The position numbers were made by a program, and so were the translations under genes. Under the pieces are notes generated by a model. The model was not told the DNA's origin and searched no databases. It saw nothing but the letters and a program-made list of their open reading frames with translations. A stretch of DNA of 64,000 bases from JAJZVS01 sp963708095 (GTDB lineage Bacteria > Pseudomonadota > Alphaproteobacteria > Acetobacterales > Acetobacteraceae), in assembly GCA_963708095.1 (NCBI GenBank), contig OY970182.1, forward strand, positions 3,720,001 through 3,784,000, given 5' to 3'. This document shows positions 52,722-59,917 of the stretch, in pieces (within the stretch, counting starts at the first letter, position 1; each line of letters starts with the position of its first letter).

Positions 52722-54377
52722 CTACTGGCCCATCGCCACCTGGACGACCTTCACGGCGACCAGGACAACGGCGGCAACGAGGTAGGCGCGCAGCACGGCC
52801 ATCCAGACCCGCTTGCTGAGGCCCAGATTCGGGGGCGGCAGTGCATCAAGCGGTGGCATCCGCCAGGTCGCTCGCCGTGCCCGCTCCTCATTGCGATCGA
52901 CCGGACCGGCCGCCACAGGCTCGCTTCGGCTCCGGCGCAGCAACGTGAAGACGCCGAAGCCCACGATGCCCAGGGCGGTTCCCCCGCCGAGGATGCCGAC
53001 GATCGTCTCGCCCGTCATGGCGGGAAACACCGTGGCGGTGGTCAGGATGATTGACAGCATGACCAGCACCCAGATCACCGCACCGGTAAACAGGTTCAGC
53101 CAGCGCCCGTTCACCCAGGGGCCCAGGACCGCCTTGTCGTTGCAGAGCAGCAGCAGGAACACCGTGGCTGACGGCAGCAGTATGCCGGCAAGCGTCTGCA
53201 CCGCGTTGGTGAGCAGGCCGAGCAGCGCGTCGCTGCCGAACAGCACCAACGTTGCCGATACGACGATCAATCCGGCATAGACCGCGTAGAAGCCCCGGGC
53301 GTCCTTCGGCTTGCGGTGCAGCGAATGGCGCAGCGCCAACACGTCGCCGATGGCGTAGGCGGTTGCGAGCGACACGGCGGACGCGCCGATGATGCTTGCG
53401 TCCAGCAAGGTAAGGGCGAACATCACCCCGCCCGCCCGCCCGGCATGCGCCTCCAGCTCTCTGGCGACGGCGCCTGCATCGGTGAAGGCGCCGAACCCCT
53501 TCGTGCCGACGAACGCGGCGGCGGAGAAGGCGATGATCGCGATCGCGCCCACCATGACGAACACTATTCCGATCACCAGATCGGCCTTCTCGTAGGCCAT
53601 GAACCGCGGCGTGATGCGCTTGTCGATGACGTAGCTCTGCTGGAAGAACAGCTGCCATGGCGCCACCGTCGTGCCGACGATGGCGATCACCAGCAGCATC
53701 ACGTCCGAGAGTTTGGCGCCGGCCGGGAAGGTGGGAAGAACGAGGCCCCTCCCGATCTCGGCCAGGGGGGGATGCACCATCACGAAGATCGGCACCAGCA
53801 GCAGGCTGAAGAAGCACAGCCCGAGCGAGAACCGCTCGAAGCGGCGAAAGCTGCCTGTGCTCGCCGCCGCGATGACCACGGCGGCCGCCACCAGGATGCC
53901 CCACACCCTCGGGACGCCAAGATAGCCGAGGGCGAGATTGATGCCGATGAACTCGGTCACGATCGTCAGGCCGTTCAGGATGAACAGGTCAATGACGCTG
54001 AACGCGCCCCAGAACTTGCCGAAGCGCTCCAGGATCAGGCGGGCGTGGCCGACGCCGGTGACCGCGCCGAGGCGCAGCACCATCTCCTGGTTCACGTAGA
54101 GCACGGGCACGAGCAGCAGCAGCGTCCACAGCAGAGCGGTGCCATAGTTCTGGCCGGCCTGCGCGTAGGTGGAGAATCCGCCGGCATCGTTGTCGCCGAC
54201 CATGACGATCAAGCCGGGACCGACGATGGCCAGCAGGGTGGCGAGGCGTGCATTCCAGGAGCGACGGCTCCTGATATCGCCCTGATAGATGGTGCCAAGC
54301 GCCCCTTCGATATCGCCGAGATGGGCGGCGTCGAGCACAGCGGGACGGACGGGCTCGTTGAGAACGAGATCGGACAT
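52722..54377 (-). CDS. Nramp-family transporter with non-canonical metal site
   Basis: A 551-residue inner-membrane protein with about 11-12 hydrophobic segments, longer than MntH (about 410). The first helix reads GPGLIVMVGDNDAGGFSTYAQAG: the canonical DPGN metal motif appears as DAGG (D64-G67), losing the Asn ligand. In helix 6 the canonical MPH is APW (A239-W241), losing the Met ligand. Such changes occur in Nramp-related proteins with altered ion choice, such as the NRMT magnesium transporters. Two small genes precede it on the same strand, and the CsoR-type repressor gene is divergent from them. Confidence 0.85.
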   Translation of the reverse strand: MSDLVLNEPVRPAVLDAAHLGDIEGALGTIYQGDIRSRRSWNARLATLLAIVGPGLIVMVGDNDAGGFSTYAQAGQNYGTALLWTLLLLVPVLYVNQEMVLRLGAVTGVGHARLILERFGKFWGAFSVIDLFILNGLTIVTEFIGINLALGYLGVPRVWGILVAAAVVIAAASTGSFRRFERFSLGLCFFSLLLVPIFVMVHPPLAEIGRGLVLPTFPAGAKLSDVMLLVIAIVGTTVAPWQLFFQQSYVIDKRITPRFMAYEKADLVIGIVFVMVGAIAIIAFSAAAFVGTKGFGAFTDAGAVARELEAHAGRAGGVMFALTLLDASIIGASAVSLATAYAIGDVLALRHSLHRKPKDARGFYAVYAGLIVVSATLVLFGSDALLGLLTNAVQTLAGILLPSATVFLLLLCNDKAVLGPWVNGRWLNLFTGAVIWVLVMLSIILTTATVFPAMTGETIVGILGGGTALGIVGFGVFTLLRRSRSEPVAAGPVDRNEERARRATWRMPPLDALPPPNLGLSKRVWMAVLRAYLVAAVVLVAVKVVQVAMGQ

Positions 54378-54476
54378 GGTAGCCTCTCGCGACTGATTGG
54401 CGGCAGCACGTCCCGCTCGGCGCAGGGCCGAACGGGCTGGGAGCAGCGGAGAGCGCGGCAGAGCCGCACCCGGCAG

Positions 54477-54692
54477 TCAGTGCGGTGGAGGGCCGAAAGG
54501 TGCCGACACGTCGGTCTGCCAGCGGCAGATCAGCCGGCCGTTGGCCGCAACCAGCCAACGGGCGACCAGGACGGGACGGGGCTGCGACGCCGGGCGTGGC
54601 CGCGCAGGCGCACGCCCGTGGACGAGCGGGACATACCGGAAAGCGGGCACAGCGTGCGCCCGCAGGACATCGACAGTGAGGAAGGCGGCCAT
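54477..54692 (-). CDS. small hypothetical protein upstream of the Nramp gene
   Basis: A 71-residue protein (MAAFLTVDVLRAHAVPAF at the start, VLVARWLVAANGRLICRW near the end). The ATG is preceded by an excellent GGAGGAGAGGG. It is on the same strand 99 bases before the Nramp gene and probably shares its transcript. I do not know the family; the R-W-x-x-x-x-x-G-R-L-x-C-x-W ending looks like a conserved motif of small alphaproteobacterial proteins. Confidence 0.5.
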   Translation of the reverse strand: MAAFLTVDVLRAHAVPAFRYVPLVHGRAPARPRPASQPRPVLVARWLVAANGRLICRWQTDVSAPFGPPPH

Positions 54693-54743
54693 GGCCCTCT
54701 CCTCCGGTTCAAGCGGTTGCTCAAACCCGGGAGGGCCGGACCG

Positions 54744-54884
54744 CTAGCCCTGGCGCGCTCGCGCGAAGGGCATGACGGTCACATGCACGACCCGGGCGGT
54801 GATCCAACCCCGCAGAGCGGTCAAGGCAGGCGGCAAGCGCCTACTGTCGCTCTCCAAGGGTTGGGGGGTAGATCGCGGGTTCAT
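54744..54884 (-). CDS. very small open reading frame (46 residues)
   Basis: From ATG 54884, preceded by AAGGGATC, the frame gives a 46-residue basic peptide with a hydrophobic middle (ALRGWITARVVHVTVMPF). It lies between the divergent repressor gene and the 71-residue gene on the Nramp strand. It may be a real small protein, a leader peptide or chance. No family is recognised. Confidence 0.3.
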   Translation of the reverse strand: MNPRSTPQPLESDSRRLPPALTALRGWITARVVHVTVMPFARARQG

Positions 54885-54978
54885 GTGATCCCTTGCTGGT
54901 TGCATCCGCCGGCGGGCGCCGGGACGGCGTGGACAGACCGGCGAGGCGGACACAGCCGCCTCGCCGGCAAAGTTGCTA

Positions 54979-54997
54979 TACCCCTCCCCCTGGGGTA
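54979..54997. promoter_or_regulatory. CsoR/RcnR-family operator TACCCC-N7-GGGGTA
   Basis: TACCCCTCCCCCTGGGGTA spans 54979-54997: perfect 6-bp inverted arms around a 7-base C-rich spacer. It starts 29 bases before the repressor ATG. GC tracts flanked by TA are the hallmark of CsoR/RcnR/FrmR-family sites. A TATACC sequence overlapping the left arm could be the -10 box, so bound repressor would block its own transcription and perhaps the divergent Nramp unit. Confidence 0.75.
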
Positions 54998-55007
54998 GGG
55001 TCAAGTC

Positions 55008-55283
55008 ATGAATCACACCGTTCATGCCTCACACCCCGCGATCATCAAGCGCCTTCGCAACGCGGAGGGGCATCTCCGCAGCGTCGTCGAGATGCTGGAA
55101 GAAGGGCGCAACTGCCTGGAGATCGCCCAACAGCTCCAGGCGGTCGAGAAGGCGATCGAGTCCGCCAAGAAGACGCTGATCCACGATCATCTCGACCACT
55201 GCCTGGAGCGCGCGGTCGGTTCGGCCGCGCCCGCGGCGCGGGTACCAATCGAAGAATTCAAGGCAATCACGAAATACCTCTGA
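55008..55283 (+). CDS. metal-sensing transcriptional repressor (CsoR/RcnR family)
   Basis: A 91-residue all-helical DUF156 repressor. Candidate metal ligands are H3, C36, H61, H64 and C65 (GRNCLEIAQQLQAVEKAI and IHDHLDHCLERA). This combines the N-terminal His of RcnR with a CsoR-like Cys-His-Cys set, so Ni/Co or Cu sensing are both possible; the downstream exporter favours Ni/Co. Its own operator lies just upstream. The next gene starts 58 bases after the stop. Confidence 0.9.
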   Translation: MNHTVHASHPAIIKRLRNAEGHLRSVVEMLEEGRNCLEIAQQLQAVEKAIESAKKTLIHDHLDHCLERAVGSAAPAARVPIEEFKAITKYL

Positions 55284-55341
55284 AGCTCGGGGGTTCGACA
55301 AAGGGATCGCGGCGGCGGCGGATTTTTCGGGGCTTCTGCTC

Positions 55342-56544
55342 GTGGCAGCCGTTGCCGCAGTCGGCGTACTGCATACCATCGTTCCCGATCACTGGGTGCC
55401 GATCACCCTCCTCGCCCGCCAGCATGGCTGGTCTCGTGGGGAGACCGCCCGAGCGGCTTTCCAGGCAGGGGTCGGGCATGTGGGCACCACCTTGCTGCTC
55501 GGTTTCATCGTCTGGCTTGCCGGCGTCGCCGTGGCTGACCGCTTCAGCCACATCGTCGATACGGCTGCCAGCCTCGCACTGATCGCCTTCGGCGGCTGGA
55601 TCGCGGCCGCTGCGTGGCGTGAGACGCGCGCTGGCCACGGGCATGGACACAGCCACAGCCACGGAGGGGGGCATCCTCACCGGCACGTTTTTTCGCCCTT
55701 AGGCGGTGGGCATGCACACGGCGCCAGTGATCCGATTCACGGTCCAGAGCAGCAGCGCTTCGACACCGGGCACGGCACGTTGCTGGTATCAATCTTTGAG
55801 GATGGTGTCCCGCCGCGTTTCCGCGTGACCGGCCCGGACGCGGATTTCATCAGGCTGGAGACCGTTCGGCCCGACAACGCACGGCAGACTTTCGCCTTTG
55901 CGAATCGCGGAGGCTACTGGGAATCGCTCGAAGAAATTCCCGAACCCCACGGCTTTCAGGTCACGGTCACGCTCGATCATGGCGGCCACGAGCACATCTA
56001 CGCGACTCAGTTTGTTGAGCACGCGCATGCTCGCGACGAAGCCGGCCATCACCACGACCATCCGCATGAGATGGAACTTGCGAGGGATCGGCTCTATGCG
56101 CCGCTGCGCGGCGAGCTGCTGGTGCGCACGCGCCACGTCCATGCGCATCGGCACGGGGAGGCACCCGCCCATGCGCATTGGCACGATCATGATGTGCTGA
56201 ATGCACACGAGATTGTACCTGACATCGGGGCCGCCCCGCCGCATCATTGCCACAAGCACAAAACGTCGGCGCGGACGGCGCTGCTGCTCATTCTTGGCTC
56301 CTCCCCCATGGTGGAAGGGATCCCGGCGTTCTTCGCGTCTGCACGCAAAGGGATCTGGCTCATCGTCCTCATGGCCCTCGTGTTCGCAGCCAGTACGATC
56401 ACGACCTACATGGTGCTTTGTGTTGGCTCGACAGCGGGCTTGCAGCGGGTCCATCTCGGCGCGCTCGAGCGATATGGCGAGGTGATCAGCGGCGCCTTCA
56501 TCATGCTGGTTGGTGCCGTATTCTGGATGTGGCCGGTTTTGTGA
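55342..56544 (+). CDS. His-rich nickel/cobalt-type membrane exporter
   Basis: A 400-residue inner-membrane protein. The first helix has H11-x4-D16-H17 (HTIVPDH), like the HX4DH motif of NiCoT transporters. Two hydrophobic segments follow, then a His-rich loop (residues 98-126), a soluble domain (about 140-220, SIFEDGVPPRFRVTGPDADF) and a second His-rich stretch (213-306). Three more hydrophobic segments end the protein. The soluble domain resembles one found with cation-efflux proteins. The start is GTG 55342; no better start exists in frame. Control by the CsoR/RcnR-type repressor is expected. The direction (efflux) is inferred from that context. Confidence 0.75.
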   Translation: MAAVAAVGVLHTIVPDHWVPITLLARQHGWSRGETARAAFQAGVGHVGTTLLLGFIVWLAGVAVADRFSHIVDTAASLALIAFGGWIAAAAWRETRAGHGHGHSHSHGGGHPHRHVFSPLGGGHAHGASDPIHGPEQQRFDTGHGTLLVSIFEDGVPPRFRVTGPDADFIRLETVRPDNARQTFAFANRGGYWESLEEIPEPHGFQVTVTLDHGGHEHIYATQFVEHAHARDEAGHHHDHPHEMELARDRLYAPLRGELLVRTRHVHAHRHGEAPAHAHWHDHDVLNAHEIVPDIGAAPPHHCHKHKTSARTALLLILGSSPMVEGIPAFFASARKGIWLIVLMALVFAASTITTYMVLCVGSTAGLQRVHLGALERYGEVISGAFIMLVGAVFWMWPVL

Positions 56545-56578
56545 CCATCCGCTTCAACCCGAATGGGCTGAGAGCGAG

Positions 56579-56740
56579 CTACGCAGACCGGGGCCCGAGC
56601 AGGATCATGGCCGCCCCTGCCAAGCAGATAGCGCTGCCCGCCGTGTCCCAGCGATCCGGGCGGATGCCTTCCGCGCGCCAGAGCCATGACTGCGACGCCG
56701 CGAGGTATACGCCGCAATACGCGACGTAAGCGCAACGACC
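56579..56740 (-). pseudogene. YnfA/UPF0060 C-terminal remnant
   Basis: The minus strand from about 56740 to the TAG at 56579-56581 reads GRCAYVAYCGVYLAASQSWLW, then RAEGIRPDRWDTAGSAICLAGAAMILLGPR. This is the last half of the small membrane protein YnfA. No start codon or N-terminal helices lie upstream, because the PadR promoter region begins there. It is a truncated gene, convergent with the exporter gene. Confidence 0.75.
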
Positions 56741-56817
56741 TTCCCGGACCGCCAGCCCTCGAAAAGTGCTCCCTGACCAGTGTGGTTGACACGCGAAGGA
56801 AGGCCCATCATTATCGA

Positions 56818-57174
56818 ATGACGATAGCGAAAGTCTGGAGGGTACCTCCGATCACCCGCTCGCCCGAGGTTGCCTATCACGAGTTCTATGCGGGGCTGAT
56901 CCGCCTGCACGTGCTGCACCACGCAGCCGAGGGCCCGATCTATGGTCTGGCGATGATCGAAGAGTTGGGACGCCATGGCTATAAGCTCAGTGCAGGAACT
57001 CTCTACCCGATCCTGCAGGCGATGGAGGACAAGGGCTATCTTGTCTCCGTACGCAAGCGGGAGGGGCGCGCGGTCCGTCGCTTCTACCGGGCAACGCCGC
57101 TGGGGCGCCGCGTTCTCGCTGCGGCCAAGCAGAAGGTCCAGGAATTGTTTGGGGAATTGTTCCATGAACCGTGA
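56818..57174 (+). CDS. PadR-family transcriptional regulator
   Basis: A 118-residue winged-helix regulator. The core LIRLHVLHHAAEGPIYGLAMIEEL and GTLYPILQAMEDKGYLVS are typical PadR; it has only a short C-terminal helix, like the small PadR subgroup. The start ATG 56818 lies inside an inverted repeat TATCG-N5-CGATA (56812-56826), and a second dyad GGAGG-N3-CCTCC (56837-56849) overlaps early codons; either might be an autoregulatory site. The next gene is a PiT transporter. Confidence 0.87.
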   Translation: MTIAKVWRVPPITRSPEVAYHEFYAGLIRLHVLHHAAEGPIYGLAMIEELGRHGYKLSAGTLYPILQAMEDKGYLVSVRKREGRAVRRFYRATPLGRRVLAAAKQKVQELFGELFHEP

Positions 57175-57312
57175 CTTGCCGAGGAGAACCGCGCCGCCGG
57201 ATCCAGGCCAGGTTTCCGGTCGGGCTACGCCGCGCCGTCCGGGCCGGCTTCATCATGCCTTCCGTGTTGCTCATCGACGCCCTGGGCGACGTCCTTGGGG
57301 ATATCCCGGCCG

Positions 57313-58266
57313 ATGATCGCGACTATCATTCTGGTGCTGACCGCGCTCGCCTTCGCCTGGAGCATGGGCGCGCATTACACCGGTGCCTGCATGGGCATGC
57401 CCTATGCCACCAGAAGCATCGCGCTACGCCCGGCGCTCGGCCTGATGGCCGTGATGACGCTGATCGGTGCAACCTTCCTCAGTCATCAAGTTCTGACACA
57501 TATCGGTCATGGTATCATCATCGGCCGGTTGACCGTCATTCCAGCGATTATGGCGATCGCTGTTGCGTTCCTGCTGACCACCGCATTTACCCAGTACCGC
57601 ATTCCGACCTCGACCATCCAGATCCTGGTGTTTGCGTTGATCGGCACTGCAGTGCCGCTCGGCCTCGGGATCGAATGGAATGCAATTCTGCATCTGGCGG
57701 TACTCTGGATTCTTGCGCCGGTCATTGCTTGTGGGTTTGGCTTCCTGTTCACAAGATTGTTCGACGAGGTGCCCGGCTTCAATGCCGGCGGATCGACACG
57801 AATGGTTGGCCAGGCGCTGGTCATGGTGGGTGCCGTTGCCTCGCTGACGATGGGTGCCAACGATGTCTCCAATGCGACCGCCGTTTTCCTGTCCGTCCAT
57901 TTCTCCGGACCGCTGCTCGCCGGGTTCATCGGCGGTGTCGGTCTTGCCGTGGGCGTCTTGACCTGGGGCCGCCCGTTGCTTGAGCGAGTCGCGTTCGACG
58001 TGGTGAAAATGGATATGAAGATGGCGACGGCGGCGCAACTGGTGCAGGCGTTGGTGGTGCTTACCGCCGTGGGCTTCGGCTATTTTACCTCGATGAACCA
58101 GGCACTGATCGGTGCCATGGCGGGAACCGGCCTCGCGCGCGGTCGGCAGACGATCGACACCAAGGTGATCATCGGCATCATCCGCGGTTGGATCATCGGC
58201 CCGGGCGCGGGGTTTGCCCTCTCCTTTGTCGCGGCATGGGCCTACAAGGCGACCGGCGGCGGATGA
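57313..58266 (+). CDS. PiT-family transporter with degenerate first signature
   Basis: A 317-residue inner-membrane protein with about 9-10 hydrophobic segments, related to low-affinity inorganic phosphate transporters. The second-half signature is intact: GANDVSNA at 181-188. The first-half signature, normally GANDxANAVGMPYATR, is GAHYTGACMGMPYATR (19-34): the Asn-Asp pair is His-Tyr and the following Asn is Ala. The paired aspartates bind cation and phosphate in this family, so transport may be altered or lost. ATG 57313 was chosen over TTG 57295. It follows the PadR gene. Confidence 0.82.
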   Translation: MIATIILVLTALAFAWSMGAHYTGACMGMPYATRSIALRPALGLMAVMTLIGATFLSHQVLTHIGHGIIIGRLTVIPAIMAIAVAFLLTTAFTQYRIPTSTIQILVFALIGTAVPLGLGIEWNAILHLAVLWILAPVIACGFGFLFTRLFDEVPGFNAGGSTRMVGQALVMVGAVASLTMGANDVSNATAVFLSVHFSGPLLAGFIGGVGLAVGVLTWGRPLLERVAFDVVKMDMKMATAAQLVQALVVLTAVGFGYFTSMNQALIGAMAGTGLARGRQTIDTKVIIGIIRGWIIGPGAGFALSFVAAWAYKATGGG

Positions 58267-58358
58267 GGGTTTGACGGCTGTACAACCCAACATGGGCAAC
58301 CAATCTTGAAGGAGGACGCATTTCACGGGCCTGACGAAGCGGGGCCCCGCCGAAGGAC

Positions 58359-58502
58359 GTGGCGCGCATCGGCATTGGTTCGCGCGTGCGCATGATGTTC
58401 ATCGACGTCGCCGACGGTCTTGCGCTGCCGCAATGGACAGCCGATGCAACGGTGGCGCCGCCTGCCCGGCCGTGGCGCTACCCCGACCCGGCGGCGGCAT
58501 AG
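58359..58502 (+). pseudogene. C-terminal fragment of a DUF35 OB-fold protein
   Basis: From 58359 the plus strand reads VARIGIGSRVRMMFIDVADG then LALPQWTADATVAPP, ending at TAG 58500-58502. It resembles the tail of Zn-ribbon/OB-fold proteins that accompany thiolases (pattern GxxVRVVFEDVxDxxALPxF). A stop codon (58332) closes the frame just upstream, and the zinc-ribbon half is missing. It marks the right edge of the island and ends seven bases before the next gene ends. Confidence 0.5.
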
Positions 58503-58509
58503 GGTGCGC

Positions 58510-59109
58510 TCAGCCCAGCGCCCCGATCGCCCCCACCGCGCGGCACACGCGCCGCGGCAGCCGGCGCACGCTTGTCCCCGTCACGCCGCCCAGCGCCGCC
58601 ACCGGCGCCGGTGCGCGCCACGCCAGCGCCGCCCAGCGCAGCGGGCCCAAGGCCGGCGCGCCCGGGTGGCTCGCGGTCGGGAACGCCGGCGACAGGAACA
58701 CCAGCGCCGCGCCCGCCCGTCCCGCCCGCCGCAGTTCCGCCGCGCCATGCGCCGAGCTCGTCACCAGCCCGCGCCGTACCCGCCGCACGTCCGGCCAGCG
58801 CCCGCCACGCAGGTGCACCCCGGCGCCGAGGGCGGCCGCCAGCCGCGTATCCCCGGCCACCACCAGGGCGAGCCGTCGTGCTCGGCACAGGCGCGCCAGG
58901 TCCCGTCCCAGCGCCGCCCGCCCGGGGTCGGCGTCGTGGCGCAGCACCACCCCGACGCGCCCGCGCGGCAGCCGCGCCACGGCGTCGCGCGGATCGGCGA
59001 GGCGCGCCGCATCGGTGAACAGCCACAGCGCCGGCAGCCGCCGCCCGCCCCGGGCCGTCGCGGTCCGTGCCGTGGTCGCCCGTGCCCAGGCGTGAAGTCC
59101 GCCGTCCAT
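58510..59109 (-). CDS. thiamine phosphate synthase-like protein (TenI/ThiE fold)
   Basis: A 199-residue TIM-barrel protein. The blocks VHLRGG, GLVTSSAHGAAELRRAGRAGAALVFLSPAFPT and SHPGAPALGPLRWAALA, then ALGGVTG, follow the ThiE/TenI pattern. The Arg-x-Lys of ThiE that binds pyrophosphate appears as LRHDA, so it may be a TenI-like or degenerate form. Start ATG 59109 follows AGAGAAGCAGCGG. No other thi genes are adjacent and no TPP riboswitch is visible upstream. Confidence 0.8.
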   Translation of the reverse strand: MDGGLHAWARATTARTATARGGRRLPALWLFTDAARLADPRDAVARLPRGRVGVVLRHDADPGRAALGRDLARLCRARRLALVVAGDTRLAAALGAGVHLRGGRWPDVRRVRRGLVTSSAHGAAELRRAGRAGAALVFLSPAFPTASHPGAPALGPLRWAALAWRAPAPVAALGGVTGTSVRRLPRRVCRAVGAIGALG

Positions 59110-59323
59110 CCGCTGCTTCTCTTTTGTAACGCCGCCCCCATGATGCGCGCGATCGGGCACAAGCGACCACCGCCCCGCCGGCGCCGCGGCAACACCTCCG
59201 ATATCGCAACGAACTGGAGGATAAACGATGGGCAGCCATGCCGGGCGGGTGTGCGGCCGGCCTTGTGCCGCGTGCGCTCGCGCCCAATTGAGCGGTCTCA
59301 CCGGGAACGACAGGAGGCCGCCG

Positions 59324-59785
59324 ATGTCCCGCTCCGTGCTGTGCTGGGCCGTGCTGGGCGCCGCGTCCCTTGCGCTGTCCGCCTGCGCCTTCGAGCCGCT
59401 GAACCAGAACGCCGCCGAGCTCATGGCGCTGCATCCGGCGCGGGCGTGCTCGGCCGACCTGCCGACGTTCGGCCGCTTTCCGACCGGCGGCGGCACCGGC
59501 AGCGACGCCTATTTGCCGCCGGATGGGCAGATCGCGATGGGCAACGACGGCGGCTGGTGCATGATCCACTTCGACTTCGCGGTCCGCGGCCAAATCCCGG
59601 TCATCGCGCCGCTCCGCGTCAGCCGCCCGCCGGCGCACGGGGAGGCCGAGGTGGGCTCGGTCGGACACAGCATGCGGATCGCCTATCGGCCCGCCCCCGG
59701 TTTCGCAGGCACCGACCGCTTCACCGTCTACATGGCCGGCCCGGAGCCGTGGGATATTCCGGTCCACGTGACCGTCACGCGTTGA
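59324..59785 (+). CDS. hypothetical lipoprotein
   Basis: A 153-residue exported protein. The N-terminus is a lipoprotein signal (hydrophobic VLCWAVLGAASLALSA, lipobox LSAC, Cys21). The mature part is Gly/Pro-rich and ends with a beta-sandwich-like stretch (YRPAPGFAGTDRFTVYM) typical of Ig/cadherin-like domains. ATG 59324 follows CAGGAGG. It stands alone between two oppositely placed units. Function unknown. Confidence 0.8.
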   Translation: MSRSVLCWAVLGAASLALSACAFEPLNQNAAELMALHPARACSADLPTFGRFPTGGGTGSDAYLPPDGQIAMGNDGGWCMIHFDFAVRGQIPVIAPLRVSRPPAHGEAEVGSVGHSMRIAYRPAPGFAGTDRFTVYMAGPEPWDIPVHVTVTR

Positions 59786-59917
59786 CCGGCCGGCGGCCAG
59801 GCGTCAACAACCGCCTAAGGCGAACGGTACCCTCGGCAGCGGCACACCGCCCTCGAATACCCTTCGCACCCGGCCGTCTGTCCCCGGGGCGGCTTTCCTG
59901 CTAGCTCCCCGCCAATC

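Noticed and set aside
54979..54997. C-rich palindrome considered as a transcription terminator
   Set aside because: It lies directly in front of the CsoR/RcnR-type gene with matching TA-flanked GC tracts and no T-run, which fits an operator better.
59110..59323. TPP riboswitch searched for near the thiamine-type gene
   Set aside because: No CTGAGA / ACCTGA-type THI-box segments are visible on either strand.
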